DNA of 28,434 nt. It comes from Firmicutes bacterium UBA3738. Its GTDB lineage: Bacteria > Bacillota > Clostridia > Peptostreptococcales > Anaerovoracaceae. A model generated the notes under the pieces. That model had not been told where the DNA came from. It worked only from the letters and a program-made list of their open reading frames with translations, and searched no databases. This document shows, piece by piece, positions 15,279-22,330 of this stretch. The translations under genes and the position numbers were made by a program. Position 1 is the first letter of the stretch. Each line of letters opens with the position of its first letter. The DNA lies in the NCBI GenBank assembly GCA_002372505.1, contig DFGY01000103.1, positions 1 to 28,434 on the forward strand, written 5' to 3'.

Positions 15279-16118
15279 ATGAATAATGTGAAGAGAAAAA
15301 TTATAGCGGGCATTCTCGCAGTGGTAATGGTGGTTACATTGGTGCCCATGATGGCATTTGCCGCTGATGAAGGAAACCAGACACAGCCGGGGACCGATGC
15401 AGCCCAGGAAGAGGAGAATAAAGATCCTGCGGCTACAGAGCCTGAACAGCAGGCCGAGCAGGAAGAAACAGAGCCTCCCGTAGAGAAAAAGAAGCCAAAG
15501 AAAAAGAAGAGGGTTGTAAATAAGAAGAAGGTTAAGATAATGCTCGACGCCGGTCACGCCGGAAGGTACAACAGGGGCTATTTCAGAAGATACTATGAAT
15601 CTCAGATGAACTGGAGCCTTACCAATTATCTTAAAAATGAGCTCAAGAAGTACGGATTCACCGTAGGAATGACGAAGAAGAGTCTGTGGCAGGATATGTC
15701 GGTGTACAGGCGCGGAAAGAAGGCAAGAGGCTATCATCTGTTTATTTCCATTCATTCCAACTGGTCCGGTTCGAAAAGGGCGGATTACCCTCTGGCAATT
15801 GTGTCATCAAAGCACAAGAAGAAGCTGTATAAGAAGGCTCAACCAATTGGAAAGAAGCTTGCGAATCAGATTAGAGCTACAATGAGGACCAGGCAGAAGG
15901 CTCAGGTATGGATAAAAAGACAAAGAGACGGTCGAGATTGGTACGGTGTAATAAGAGGAGCAGCTGCAGTGAACGTACCTGCGGTAATACTGGAGCATTC
16001 CTTCCACTCCAACCCGAGCAAGTGTAAATGGCTCATGAAGGAAGCAAATCTCAAGAGAATGGCCGCTGCAGAAGCAAAAGTTCTGGCAAAACACTATGGA
16101 ATGAAGAGGGTTAAGTGA
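15279..16118 (+). CDS. Secreted N-acetylmuramoyl-L-alanine amidase (Amidase_3)
   Basis: A 279-residue exported cell-wall hydrolase. A signal peptide (Lys/Arg, hydrophobic 8-24, AFA cut near 28) is followed by an acidic Glu/Pro/Gln-rich linker (30-68) and a very basic patch (70-85). The catalytic domain is about 85-275. Zinc ligands are His93 (LDAGHAG), Glu107 (YYES) and His159 (SIHSN); the catalytic glutamate is Glu239 (LEHSFHSN). Such enzymes cut the bond between muramic acid and L-Ala in peptidoglycan. The linker pattern could anchor the enzyme to wall polymers by charge. AAGGAAGG (15262-15269) precedes ATG. It is paralogous to the next gene through the catalytic domain, including DGRDWYGVIRG and LKRMA. 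Confidence 0.9.
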   Translation: MNNVKRKIIAGILAVVMVVTLVPMMAFAADEGNQTQPGTDAAQEEENKDPAATEPEQQAEQEETEPPVEKKKPKKKKRVVNKKKVKIMLDAGHAGRYNRGYFRRYYESQMNWSLTNYLKNELKKYGFTVGMTKKSLWQDMSVYRRGKKARGYHLFISIHSNWSGSKRADYPLAIVSSKHKKKLYKKAQPIGKKLANQIRATMRTRQKAQVWIKRQRDGRDWYGVIRGAAAVNVPAVILEHSFHSNPSKCKWLMKEANLKRMAAAEAKVLAKHYGMKRVK

Positions 16119-16180
16119 AGCAACAAAATGTAGTATAGGGTCATTTTCATAATTAAGTTTATTGTAAACAATAATGTGAT

Positions 16181-16217
16181 AAGTCGGTGATTTTACATGG
16201 TCACCGACTTGTTTTTT
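16181..16217 (+). terminator. Rho-independent terminator of the first amidase gene
   Basis: Perfect 10-bp stem AAGTCGGTGA (16181-16190) / TCACCGACTT (16201-16210) with a 10-base loop, then G and six T residues. Confidence 0.92.
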
Positions 16218-16236
16218 GGGCATTCCTCCGTATAAT
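16209..16236 (+). promoter_or_regulatory. Promoter of the second amidase gene
   Basis: TTGTTT (16209-16214), 16-base spacer, TATAAT (16231-16236). The -35 lies in the T tract of the preceding terminator, so the two elements share DNA. Predicted start is near 16243. Confidence 0.6.
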
Positions 16237-16266
16237 TTAAATTACTGGTCCGGAAATGGAGGAAGT

Positions 16267-17523
16267 ATGACTAGAATTCGAGAGAGGAAATATGGGGTAT
16301 TGATCCATCTAGTTTTGGCGTGTGCTGTTTTATTAAGCACTATGCCTAGTTTTTCGTTTGCAGCTGAAAAGAATGCAGCAAAGGATGAACCATCTGTAGT
16401 TACCGTCACAAGGACGGATAAAATTGCAGACGGCTGGGGTGGATGCGTCACAGGACATAAAACAGGCAGTGTAAAGAATACTCTCTCCATAGATTATGGG
16501 GAGACAAAGAAATTCACTGTTAAGGTATATAAGGGCTACTACCTGATCAGAGTTTTGGTTGACGGCAAAAGCATAGGCAGAAAAACGTCCTTCGAAATCA
16601 CAGGTGACGGAGAGAAGCATACAGTCGATGCTGAATATGCCAAGGCTACTTTGAAAATAAAAGTTGACCCCGGTCATGCAGGATACTATAACAGGGGTAT
16701 CGTTAAAGGTTACTGGGAGTCGAGACAGGTCTGGAAGCTTTCAAATTATCTTGTACCTATGCTCAACAAATATCCCGGAGTGGTAGCGACAATGACAAAG
16801 AAGAATCTTTATCATGACCCGCTGGTCTACAACCGTGGAAAGATGGCGAAGGGAAATGACCTTTTCATATCCATTCATTCCAATTCATCATCCTCACAGT
16901 CGACGGATTATCCACTTACAATTGTTTCCTATGCAAAGAAACAGCTTTACAATGTAGCACAACCTCTTGGTAAAAAACTGTCAGCCAGAGTTAAGAAGAC
17001 TATGACTACCAGACAGAATTATCAGGTCTGGGTTAAAAAGCAAAGCGACGGCCGTGACTGGTACGGCGTAATCAGAGGATCGTCGGATGTAAATGTACCG
17101 GGAATAATAGTTGAACATTCCTTCCATTCCAATAAAAGAATGGCCAACTGGCTTCTTAAGAATGCCAACCTTAAGAGAATGGCAAAGGATGAAACAAGAA
17201 TCATAGCATCATATTATGGGTTTGGATCCGACGGCCAGCTGATCAAGCCGCAGGCACCGGAAGACTTCAAAGCCAAGAGCACATCAAAACAGAAAGTGAC
17301 TCTGTCGTGGAAGAAGCAGCCGGTCACAGGATACGAAGTACTCAGAGCGACAAAGGAAAATGGGAAATACACAAAACAATCCAACCTGGTCGCAAGAAGC
17401 TTTACAGAAACAGATTTAAAGAGCGGCAAGACCTACTACTACAAAATCCGCTCATACAGATGCAACGGCAAAAGAATATCTTTCAGCCCATACACAGAAA
17501 TCAAAAAAGTAAAAGTAAAATAA
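16267..17523 (+). CDS. Secreted N-acetylmuramoyl-L-alanine amidase with fibronectin-III domain
   Basis: A 418-residue exported amidase. I chose ATG 16267 because GGAGG (16258-16262) is four bases ahead; the TTG at 16216 lies inside the terminator and upstream of the promoter. The signal peptide spans about 1-32 (FAA cut). A beta-rich domain follows (about 45-125), with a single Cys and a GWGGCVTG segment, of unknown fold. The Amidase_3 domain is 128-318, with His137 (DPGHAG), Glu151 (YWES), His204 (SIHSN) and Glu283 (VEHSFHSN). A C-terminal fibronectin type III domain (about 329-418) shows VTLSWK, GYEVLRA and GKTYYYKIRSY. It is a paralogue of the upstream gene with different added domains. 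Its stop codon touches a 35-bp inverted repeat. Confidence 0.9.
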   Translation: MTRIRERKYGVLIHLVLACAVLLSTMPSFSFAAEKNAAKDEPSVVTVTRTDKIADGWGGCVTGHKTGSVKNTLSIDYGETKKFTVKVYKGYYLIRVLVDGKSIGRKTSFEITGDGEKHTVDAEYAKATLKIKVDPGHAGYYNRGIVKGYWESRQVWKLSNYLVPMLNKYPGVVATMTKKNLYHDPLVYNRGKMAKGNDLFISIHSNSSSSQSTDYPLTIVSYAKKQLYNVAQPLGKKLSARVKKTMTTRQNYQVWVKKQSDGRDWYGVIRGSSDVNVPGIIVEHSFHSNKRMANWLLKNANLKRMAKDETRIIASYYGFGSDGQLIKPQAPEDFKAKSTSKQKVTLSWKKQPVTGYEVLRATKENGKYTKQSNLVARSFTETDLKSGKTYYYKIRSYRCNGKRISFSPYTEIKKVKVK

Positions 17524-17647
17524 AAAGCGTTTCACGGGGACAGGCTTTTTGTTTCACTAGTAAATGGAAACAAATAGAGCGAAGCAGTGTAGCTTCGCTC
17601 TTTTAGTTTTCGGTGAAACAAAAAGCCTGTCCCCGTGAAACGCTTTT
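17523..17647. repeat. 125-base element with perfect 35-bp inverted repeats between convergent genes
   Basis: Left arm 17523-17557 and right arm 17613-17647 are exact reverse complements. Each carries GTTTCACGGGGACAGG (sense on the left). The 55-base centre holds a terminator hairpin. The left arm starts in the last base of the amidase stop codon and the right arm ends in the clpB stop codon. The arms share GGGGAC with the three hairpins near 20.4 kb. This looks like an inserted palindromic unit (REP/BIME or MITE-like) rather than a simple terminator. Confidence 0.85.
17572..17610. terminator. Bidirectional terminator between the amidase gene and clpB
   Basis: Perfect 9-bp stem GAGCGAAGC (17577-17585) / GCTTCGCTC (17592-17600), loop AGTGTA. 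The plus strand has TTTTAGTTTT after it; the minus strand reads TATTTGTTT on the other side. Confidence 0.85.
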
Positions 17648-20231
17648 AGCTGGCGGAGAATTCCTGGTGGCCGCCTTTTGCGTCGATGGTGATTTCCTGG
17701 CCGTCCATGATTTCGCCGCGGATAATCTTTTCAGCAATGCCTGTTTCGATATACTTCTGCAGATAACGCTTAACAGGTCTTGCGCCGTACTGTGGTGAGT
17801 AGGCCTCCTTGGCGATGAGTTTCTTGCTGTCGTCTGTGAGCTTGACTGTAATGCCTCTTTCGGCCAATCTTGCTTCAATGTCCTTCATGGACAGGTCGAT
17901 GATTTCGCTGATCTGATCTTCAGTAAGTGGGCTGAAGACGATTATGTCATCGATTCTGTTTATGAACTCCGGTCTGAAGTGGGCCTTCATTTCTTCCGTT
18001 ACGCTGTCTTTAACTGAATCGGTTACGGTGCCGTCTTCCCTGATGTTTTCTGTCAGGTAGGCGGAGCCTATGTTGGATGTCATAATGACTATTGTGTTCT
18101 TAAAGTCCACGGTTCTGCCCTGGTTGTCCGTCAGGCGTCCGTCGTCAAGGAGCTGGAGCAGAATGTTGAATACATCCGGGTGGGCCTTTTCGATTTCGTC
18201 GAAAAGTATTACGCTGTAGGGCTTACGGCGCACGGCTTCTGTAAGCTGACCGCCTTCGTCATAGCCCACGTAGCCCGGAGGCGCTCCAACAAGTCTGGAG
18301 ACGGAATGCTTTTCCATGTACTCGGACATGTCGATTCTTATCATATTGCGCTCGGAATCGAAGAGGGCTTCAGACAGAGCTTTGGCCAGCTCCGTTTTAC
18401 CTACGCCGGTAGGACCGAGGAATATGAATGAACCGATTGGTCTGTGTTCGTCTTTGAGGCCTGCCCGTGCTCTGAGAATAGCCTGGGAGACAGCTTCCAC
18501 GGCTTCGTCCTGACCGATGACTCTCTTGTGGAGAATTTCCGGCAGACGCAGGAGCTTTTCTCTTTCGGTTTCAACCAGCTTGCTGACGGGAATGCCGGTC
18601 CATGCGGAAATTACTTCTGCAATTTCTTCCTCGCCGACTTCTTCCTTCAGGAGACGGCCTTCCTTGGCCTCGGCGGCTTCTTCCTTATCTTCTTCAAGCT
18701 TCTTTTCCAGTTCTGGAAGGGCGCCGTACTGCAGCTGAGCCAGCTTCTCGTAGTCAGCCATACGCTCGGCCTCTTCTATCTGGAGTTTGACTTCTTCTAT
18801 CTGTTTCTTTGTGCCTTTGACTTCACTGATGGCTTTCTTTTCGCTTTCCCACTGGGCGCGCATTGCGTCATTTTCGCTCTTGAGCTCTGCCAGCTCTTCT
18901 TCGATGCGGGTCATACGAGCCTTGCTGGCGTCGTCCTCTTCCTTGGAAAGTGCCTGCTTTTCAATTTCCAGCTGCATAATCTTACGGCTGAGCTGATCCA
19001 GCTCTGATGGCATGCTGTCGATTTCCGTCCTGATTTTGGAAGCCGCCTCGTCCATAAGGTCGATGGCTTTGTCCGGCAGGAACCGGTCGCTGATGTAGCG
19101 GTCGGAAAGGGTAGCGCAGGCAATGAGAGCGTTGTCTGTGATTTTTACACCGTGGTGTATTTCAAATCTTTCCTTCAGGCCACGGAGAATGGAAATTGTG
19201 TCTTCCACAGTTGGCTGGTCAATCATGACTTTCTGGAATCTTCTCTCCAGGGCAGCGTCCTTTTCGATGTACTTTCTGTATTCGTCCAGGGTGGTGGCGC
19301 CGATGCAGTGCAGTTCGCCTCTGGCCAGCTTCGGTTTCAGCAGGTTGCCGGCATCCATTGAACCTTCTGTGCGGCCTGCGCCTACAATGTTGTGAATCTC
19401 GTCTATGAAGAGAAGAATTCTGCCGTCGGATTTTTCTATTTCATTAAGAACCGCCTTGAGACGTTCTTCAAATTCGCCTCTGAATTTGGCTCCCGCAATA
19501 AGGGCGCCCATGTCAAGGGCGTAAACGGTTTTATCCTTCAGCCCTTCGGGAACGTCGCCGTTTAATATTCTCTGTGCCAATCCTTCCACTACAGCGGTTT
19601 TACCAACGCCGGGCTCGCCGATGAGAACCGGGTTGTTCTTTGTTCTTCTAGAAAGAATCTGTATGGTGTGTCTGATTTCTTCATCTCTTCCTATTACAGG
19701 ATCCAGCTTGCCTTCCCTGGCCATTTCAACCAGATCCCGGCCGTACTTTTCAAGAGCCTCGTACTGGTCTTCGGGATTTTGGGATGTAACCTTACGGTCG
19801 CCTCTGACCTGTTCCAGAGCCTGGAGGAATTTCTCCTTGGTGACTCCGTTTTTGCTGAGAATCTGTGAAGAGGGGGTACCTTTCTCTCCCAGCATAGCCA
19901 AATAAATGTGCTCAACGCTGACGAATTCATCGCCGAAATTCTTAGCCTCTTTATCGGAATTAATGAGTACTGCATTTAGTCTTCTGGTAGCGTAAAGCTC
20001 GCCGCCCTGAACCTTTGGCAGCTTTTCCATTTCGGACTCCAGGTCGCCGACGATTCTGCCGCTGTCAACATCCATTAACTTCATGAGCCTTGGAATGAGA
20101 CCATCGGCCTGCATCATAAGGGCCAGATGCAAATGTTCAACGTCCAGTTGCTGATGACCTTCGGATATTGCAATGTCTTGCGCTTCGGAAATTGCTTCCT
20201 GTGCTTTTTGTGTAAATCTGTCTATTTTCAT
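17646..20231 (-). CDS. clpB: ClpB protein disaggregase (Hsp100 chaperone)
   Basis: An 861-residue hexameric AAA+ chaperone that rescues aggregated proteins with DnaK. I chose ATG 20231 (KIDRFTQKAQEA follows), with AAGGAGGA upstream; the frame opens 29 codons earlier but those lie in the promoter. It has an N-domain (1-145), NBD1 with Walker A GEPGVGKT (205-212) and Walker B FIDEIH (275-280), and a coiled-coil middle domain (about 405-525). NBD2 follows with Walker A GPTGVGKT (606-613), pore loop GYVGY (653-657) and Walker B LFDEIE (676-681). The middle domain separates it from ClpA/ClpC. A CIRCE element upstream implies HrcA control. Its stop lies at the edge of the 35-bp inverted repeat. Confidence 0.97.
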   Translation of the reverse strand: MKIDRFTQKAQEAISEAQDIAISEGHQQLDVEHLHLALMMQADGLIPRLMKLMDVDSGRIVGDLESEMEKLPKVQGGELYATRRLNAVLINSDKEAKNFGDEFVSVEHIYLAMLGEKGTPSSQILSKNGVTKEKFLQALEQVRGDRKVTSQNPEDQYEALEKYGRDLVEMAREGKLDPVIGRDEEIRHTIQILSRRTKNNPVLIGEPGVGKTAVVEGLAQRILNGDVPEGLKDKTVYALDMGALIAGAKFRGEFEERLKAVLNEIEKSDGRILLFIDEIHNIVGAGRTEGSMDAGNLLKPKLARGELHCIGATTLDEYRKYIEKDAALERRFQKVMIDQPTVEDTISILRGLKERFEIHHGVKITDNALIACATLSDRYISDRFLPDKAIDLMDEAASKIRTEIDSMPSELDQLSRKIMQLEIEKQALSKEEDDASKARMTRIEEELAELKSENDAMRAQWESEKKAISEVKGTKKQIEEVKLQIEEAERMADYEKLAQLQYGALPELEKKLEEDKEEAAEAKEGRLLKEEVGEEEIAEVISAWTGIPVSKLVETEREKLLRLPEILHKRVIGQDEAVEAVSQAILRARAGLKDEHRPIGSFIFLGPTGVGKTELAKALSEALFDSERNMIRIDMSEYMEKHSVSRLVGAPPGYVGYDEGGQLTEAVRRKPYSVILFDEIEKAHPDVFNILLQLLDDGRLTDNQGRTVDFKNTIVIMTSNIGSAYLTENIREDGTVTDSVKDSVTEEMKAHFRPEFINRIDDIIVFSPLTEDQISEIIDLSMKDIEARLAERGITVKLTDDSKKLIAKEAYSPQYGARPVKRYLQKYIETGIAEKIIRGEIMDGQEITIDAKGGHQEFSAS

Positions 20232-20266
20232 GTATCTTTCCTCCTTAAAACTTTCCTTCTGATTCC

Positions 20267-20294
20267 ATTTTACTACCCCAAAACTCAAAGTCAA
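20267..20294 (-). promoter_or_regulatory. Sigma-A promoter of clpB
   Basis: On the minus strand, TTGACT (20294-20289), 16-base spacer, TAAAAT (20272-20267). Predicted start near 20260. Confidence 0.7.
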
Positions 20295-20301
20295 CACTTT
20301 T

Positions 20302-20328
20302 TTGGCACTCAACGCCAAAGAGTGCTAA
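20302..20328. promoter_or_regulatory. CIRCE operator (HrcA binding site)
   Basis: TTGGCACTC, 9 bases, GAGTGCTAA: one mismatch to the consensus TTAGCACTC-N9-GAGTGCTAA. It lies just upstream of the clpB -35 rather than over the start site. HrcA represses heat-shock genes through this element. Confidence 0.93.
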
Positions 20329-20367
20329 CAAAAGATGACAAGGGGACGGTTCTCCTGTCATCTTTTG
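20329..20367 (+). repeat. REP-like hairpin, copy A
   Basis: 12-bp arms CAAAAGATGACA (20329-20340) / TGTCATCTTTTG (20356-20367) around AGGGGACGGTTCTCC. It directly abuts the CIRCE. The core GGGGACGGTTCTC resembles palindromes associated elsewhere with RAYT (Y1-type REP) transposases; no transposase is in this window. Confidence 0.8.
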
Positions 20368-20393
20368 CCGTATATTGGAAATTGTATTACACA

Positions 20394-20426
20394 AAAAGAT
20401 GACAAGAGAAACGTCCCATTGTCATC
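20394..20426 (-). repeat. REP-like hairpin, degenerate copy B
   Basis: Arms GATGACAA (20398-20405) / TTGTCATC (20419-20426). Read on the minus strand the core is TGGGACGTTTCTC, a decayed form of copy A in the opposite orientation. Confidence 0.7.
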
Positions 20427-20474
20427 ACTGCTCGTCATAATGATTATATATTCAGCATCCCAAGAGCATTAAGC

Positions 20475-20510
20475 AAAAAGATGACAGGAGAACCGTCCCC
20501 CTGTCATCTA
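20475..20510 (-). repeat. REP-like hairpin, copy C, overlapping the gntR 3' end
   Basis: Arms AGATGACAG (20480-20488) / CTGTCATCT (20501-20509). On the minus strand the core is GGGGGACGGTTCTCC. Same orientation as copy B. It supplies the stop codon (20504-20506) and the last Arg codon of the GntR gene. Confidence 0.8.
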
Positions 20511-21166
20511 TGTCTGCTTAGGCTTTTGTCCATGTGGATGGCCATGGCTTTGGCGCCGGCCTCGGGATCTTTGTCCAGGAAGGCCTGGTATATGGCACGG
20601 TGTTCTTTTAGAAGTTCGTCCAGATAGGCCGAGTCGTCGTCAATGTATTTGGGTGCGTACTTGACGTAGAGCTGGTAGGAGGAAAGCATCTGTTCCAGCA
20701 TGCGGTTGTGACTGGCCCGGTAAATCATTTTGTGAAAGGAGGCGTTGATGTTTAGCATCTTATCTACGTCTTCTTTCATTGTGTAGAATTCCATGAATTC
20801 GAAGTTTTCTTCCAGCTCTTCCATTTCCTCATCGGTAATACGCTCAATGGCCCAGCGGGTAGCCTGGACTTCGTAAATTTTGCGCAGGGTAAATATGTCC
20901 TGCATTTCGCTGTCGGAAATGCCTACTACAAAGCAGCCCCGGTTGGGTATGCTCTCCACCAGGCCTTCGGCTCCCAGCTGGGATAAGGCCTCGCGGACAG
21001 GGGTGCGGCTGACTTCGTATTCGTCGCATATTGCCTGCTCTACAAGCTTTTCCCCCTGGCGCAGTTTGCCGGACAGAATGTCTTCTTCGATTCTAAGTTT
21101 AAGATCCGTGGTCAGGGATACAGTTTGACTCTGTACCCCTGCCAGACTTTTTAGTTTTACAGCCAT
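20504..21166 (-). CDS. GntR-family regulator, FadR/FCD subfamily
   Basis: A 220-residue transcription factor. The winged helix-turn-helix is at 15-85 (SRTPVREALSQLGAEGLVES), followed by the all-helical FCD ligand domain (90-215). His145 (NASFHKM), His189 and His211 are placed as FCD metal ligands; the usual Asp of the DxxxH pair is Asn141. It is the last gene of acn-icd-gntR, 12 bases after icd. There is no Shine-Dalgarno sequence before its ATG, so it may be made at low level by coupling. A TTGTATACAA palindrome at the acn promoter fits this family's sites, suggesting autoregulation by a citrate-pathway metabolite (inference). Its final codons and stop lie in REP-like copy C. Confidence 0.9.
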   Translation of the reverse strand: MAVKLKSLAGVQSQTVSLTTDLKLRIEEDILSGKLRQGEKLVEQAICDEYEVSRTPVREALSQLGAEGLVESIPNRGCFVVGISDSEMQDIFTLRKIYEVQATRWAIERITDEEMEELEENFEFMEFYTMKEDVDKMLNINASFHKMIYRASHNRMLEQMLSSYQLYVKYAPKYIDDDSAYLDELLKEHRAIYQAFLDKDPEAGAKAMAIHMDKSLSRHR

Positions 21167-21178
21167 AATTTTTTCGAG

Positions 21179-22318
21179 TCAATCTATTTTCGATAGGATA
21201 TAATCTGCAAATTCGTCGCCGGTAGCACCGTCATCACGGCCTGTGATTACCAGCTTCTTTTCCGTAACGGTGCACTCGTCCAGTGCAGCGTAGAGTTTGT
21301 CAGCCTGCTCCTGATATCCGATGTGGGAAAGGAGCATTGCGCCGGCGCGGATTACGCTGCAGGGGTCGGCGTACTTGTCACGGCCTTCTTCAACCATCCT
21401 AGGTGCGCTGCCGTGTACAGCCTCGAACATGGCGTAGCGCTTACCGATGTTGGCGCTGCCGGCTGTTCCCACGCCGCCCTGGAATTCGGCCGCTTCGTCA
21501 GTTAAGATGTCGCCGTAAAGGTTAGGAAGAATCATTACCTGGAAGTCCTTCCTGCGCTTTTCGTCAACCAGCTTGGCTGTCATAATGTCGATGTACCAGT
21601 CGTCAACTTCAATGTCCGGATAATCCTTGGCAACTTCCTTACATACGTTAAGGAATTTACCGTCGGTTTTCTTAACGATATTAGCCTTTGTAACGATGGT
21701 TACTCTGTTCTTGCCGTTGTTCTTTGCGTGCTCAAAGGCCAGGCGGGCGATGCGCTCTGTGCCAGGCGTGGTGATCACACGGAAGTCTATGGAAAGGTCG
21801 TCATCAATGTCGACGCCCTGGGAACCGAGGGCATAGAGGCACTCGGTATTTTCTCTGAAGAATGTCCAGTCGATACCTTTCTCCGGAATCTGCACCGGTC
21901 TTACGTTTGCGAAAAGGTCCAGAGCCTTTCTCATGGCAACGTTGGCGCTTTCAACATTTCCCCATTTGTCACCGGCTCTCGGTGTAGTTGTTGGACCTTT
22001 AAGCAGCACGTGGCACTGCTTTATTTCTTCCAGTACGTCATCGGGAATGGCCTTGCCCACTGCTGAGCGGTTCTCTATGGTCAGTCCGTCAATGGTTCTG
22101 AATTCAACTTTGCCGGCCTTAACTTCTTCATCCAGCAGAGAAGCCAGAACTTTGTGAGCGTGGGCGGTAATTGCCGGACCTATGCCGTCGCCGCCGATGA
22201 TTCCTATGATGATTTTATCAAGGGACTTGTAATCTACGAAATCGTCTCCCGCCTTCATGGCTTCGACCCGGGCCTTCTGCTGCTCGATTATTTTTTCAAA
22301 CTGTTCAATATGATTCAT
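21179..22318 (-). CDS. icd: Isocitrate dehydrogenase (isocitrate/isopropylmalate family)
   Basis: A 379-residue decarboxylating dehydrogenase turning isocitrate into 2-oxoglutarate. IIGGDGIGP (40-48) is the nucleotide loop. The isocitrate set is Ser124, Asn126 and Arg130 (SANVAMR), Arg140 and Arg155, which separates it from isopropylmalate dehydrogenase. Lys211 and Asp270/Asp274 (NLYGDILTD) complete catalysis and metal binding. The cofactor loop reads HGSAPRM, with Arg306 at the place of the NADP-binding Lys of E. coli Icd and Met next to it instead of Tyr, so NADP versus NAD is undecided. AAGGAG overlaps the acn stop codon, a sign of coupling. The product would feed glutamate synthesis. Confidence 0.9.
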   Translation of the reverse strand: MNHIEQFEKIIEQQKARVEAMKAGDDFVDYKSLDKIIIGIIGGDGIGPAITAHAHKVLASLLDEEVKAGKVEFRTIDGLTIENRSAVGKAIPDDVLEEIKQCHVLLKGPTTTPRAGDKWGNVESANVAMRKALDLFANVRPVQIPEKGIDWTFFRENTECLYALGSQGVDIDDDLSIDFRVITTPGTERIARLAFEHAKNNGKNRVTIVTKANIVKKTDGKFLNVCKEVAKDYPDIEVDDWYIDIMTAKLVDEKRRKDFQVMILPNLYGDILTDEAAEFQGGVGTAGSANIGKRYAMFEAVHGSAPRMVEEGRDKYADPCSVIRAGAMLLSHIGYQEQADKLYAALDECTVTEKKLVITGRDDGATGDEFADYILSKID

Positions 22319-22330
22319 TTTGTTTTCTCC

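Noticed and set aside
18444..19007. Plus-strand frame of 187 codons inside clpB
   Set aside because: Low-complexity Phe/Leu-rich translation antisense to the clpB coiled coil, with no promoter or ribosome site.
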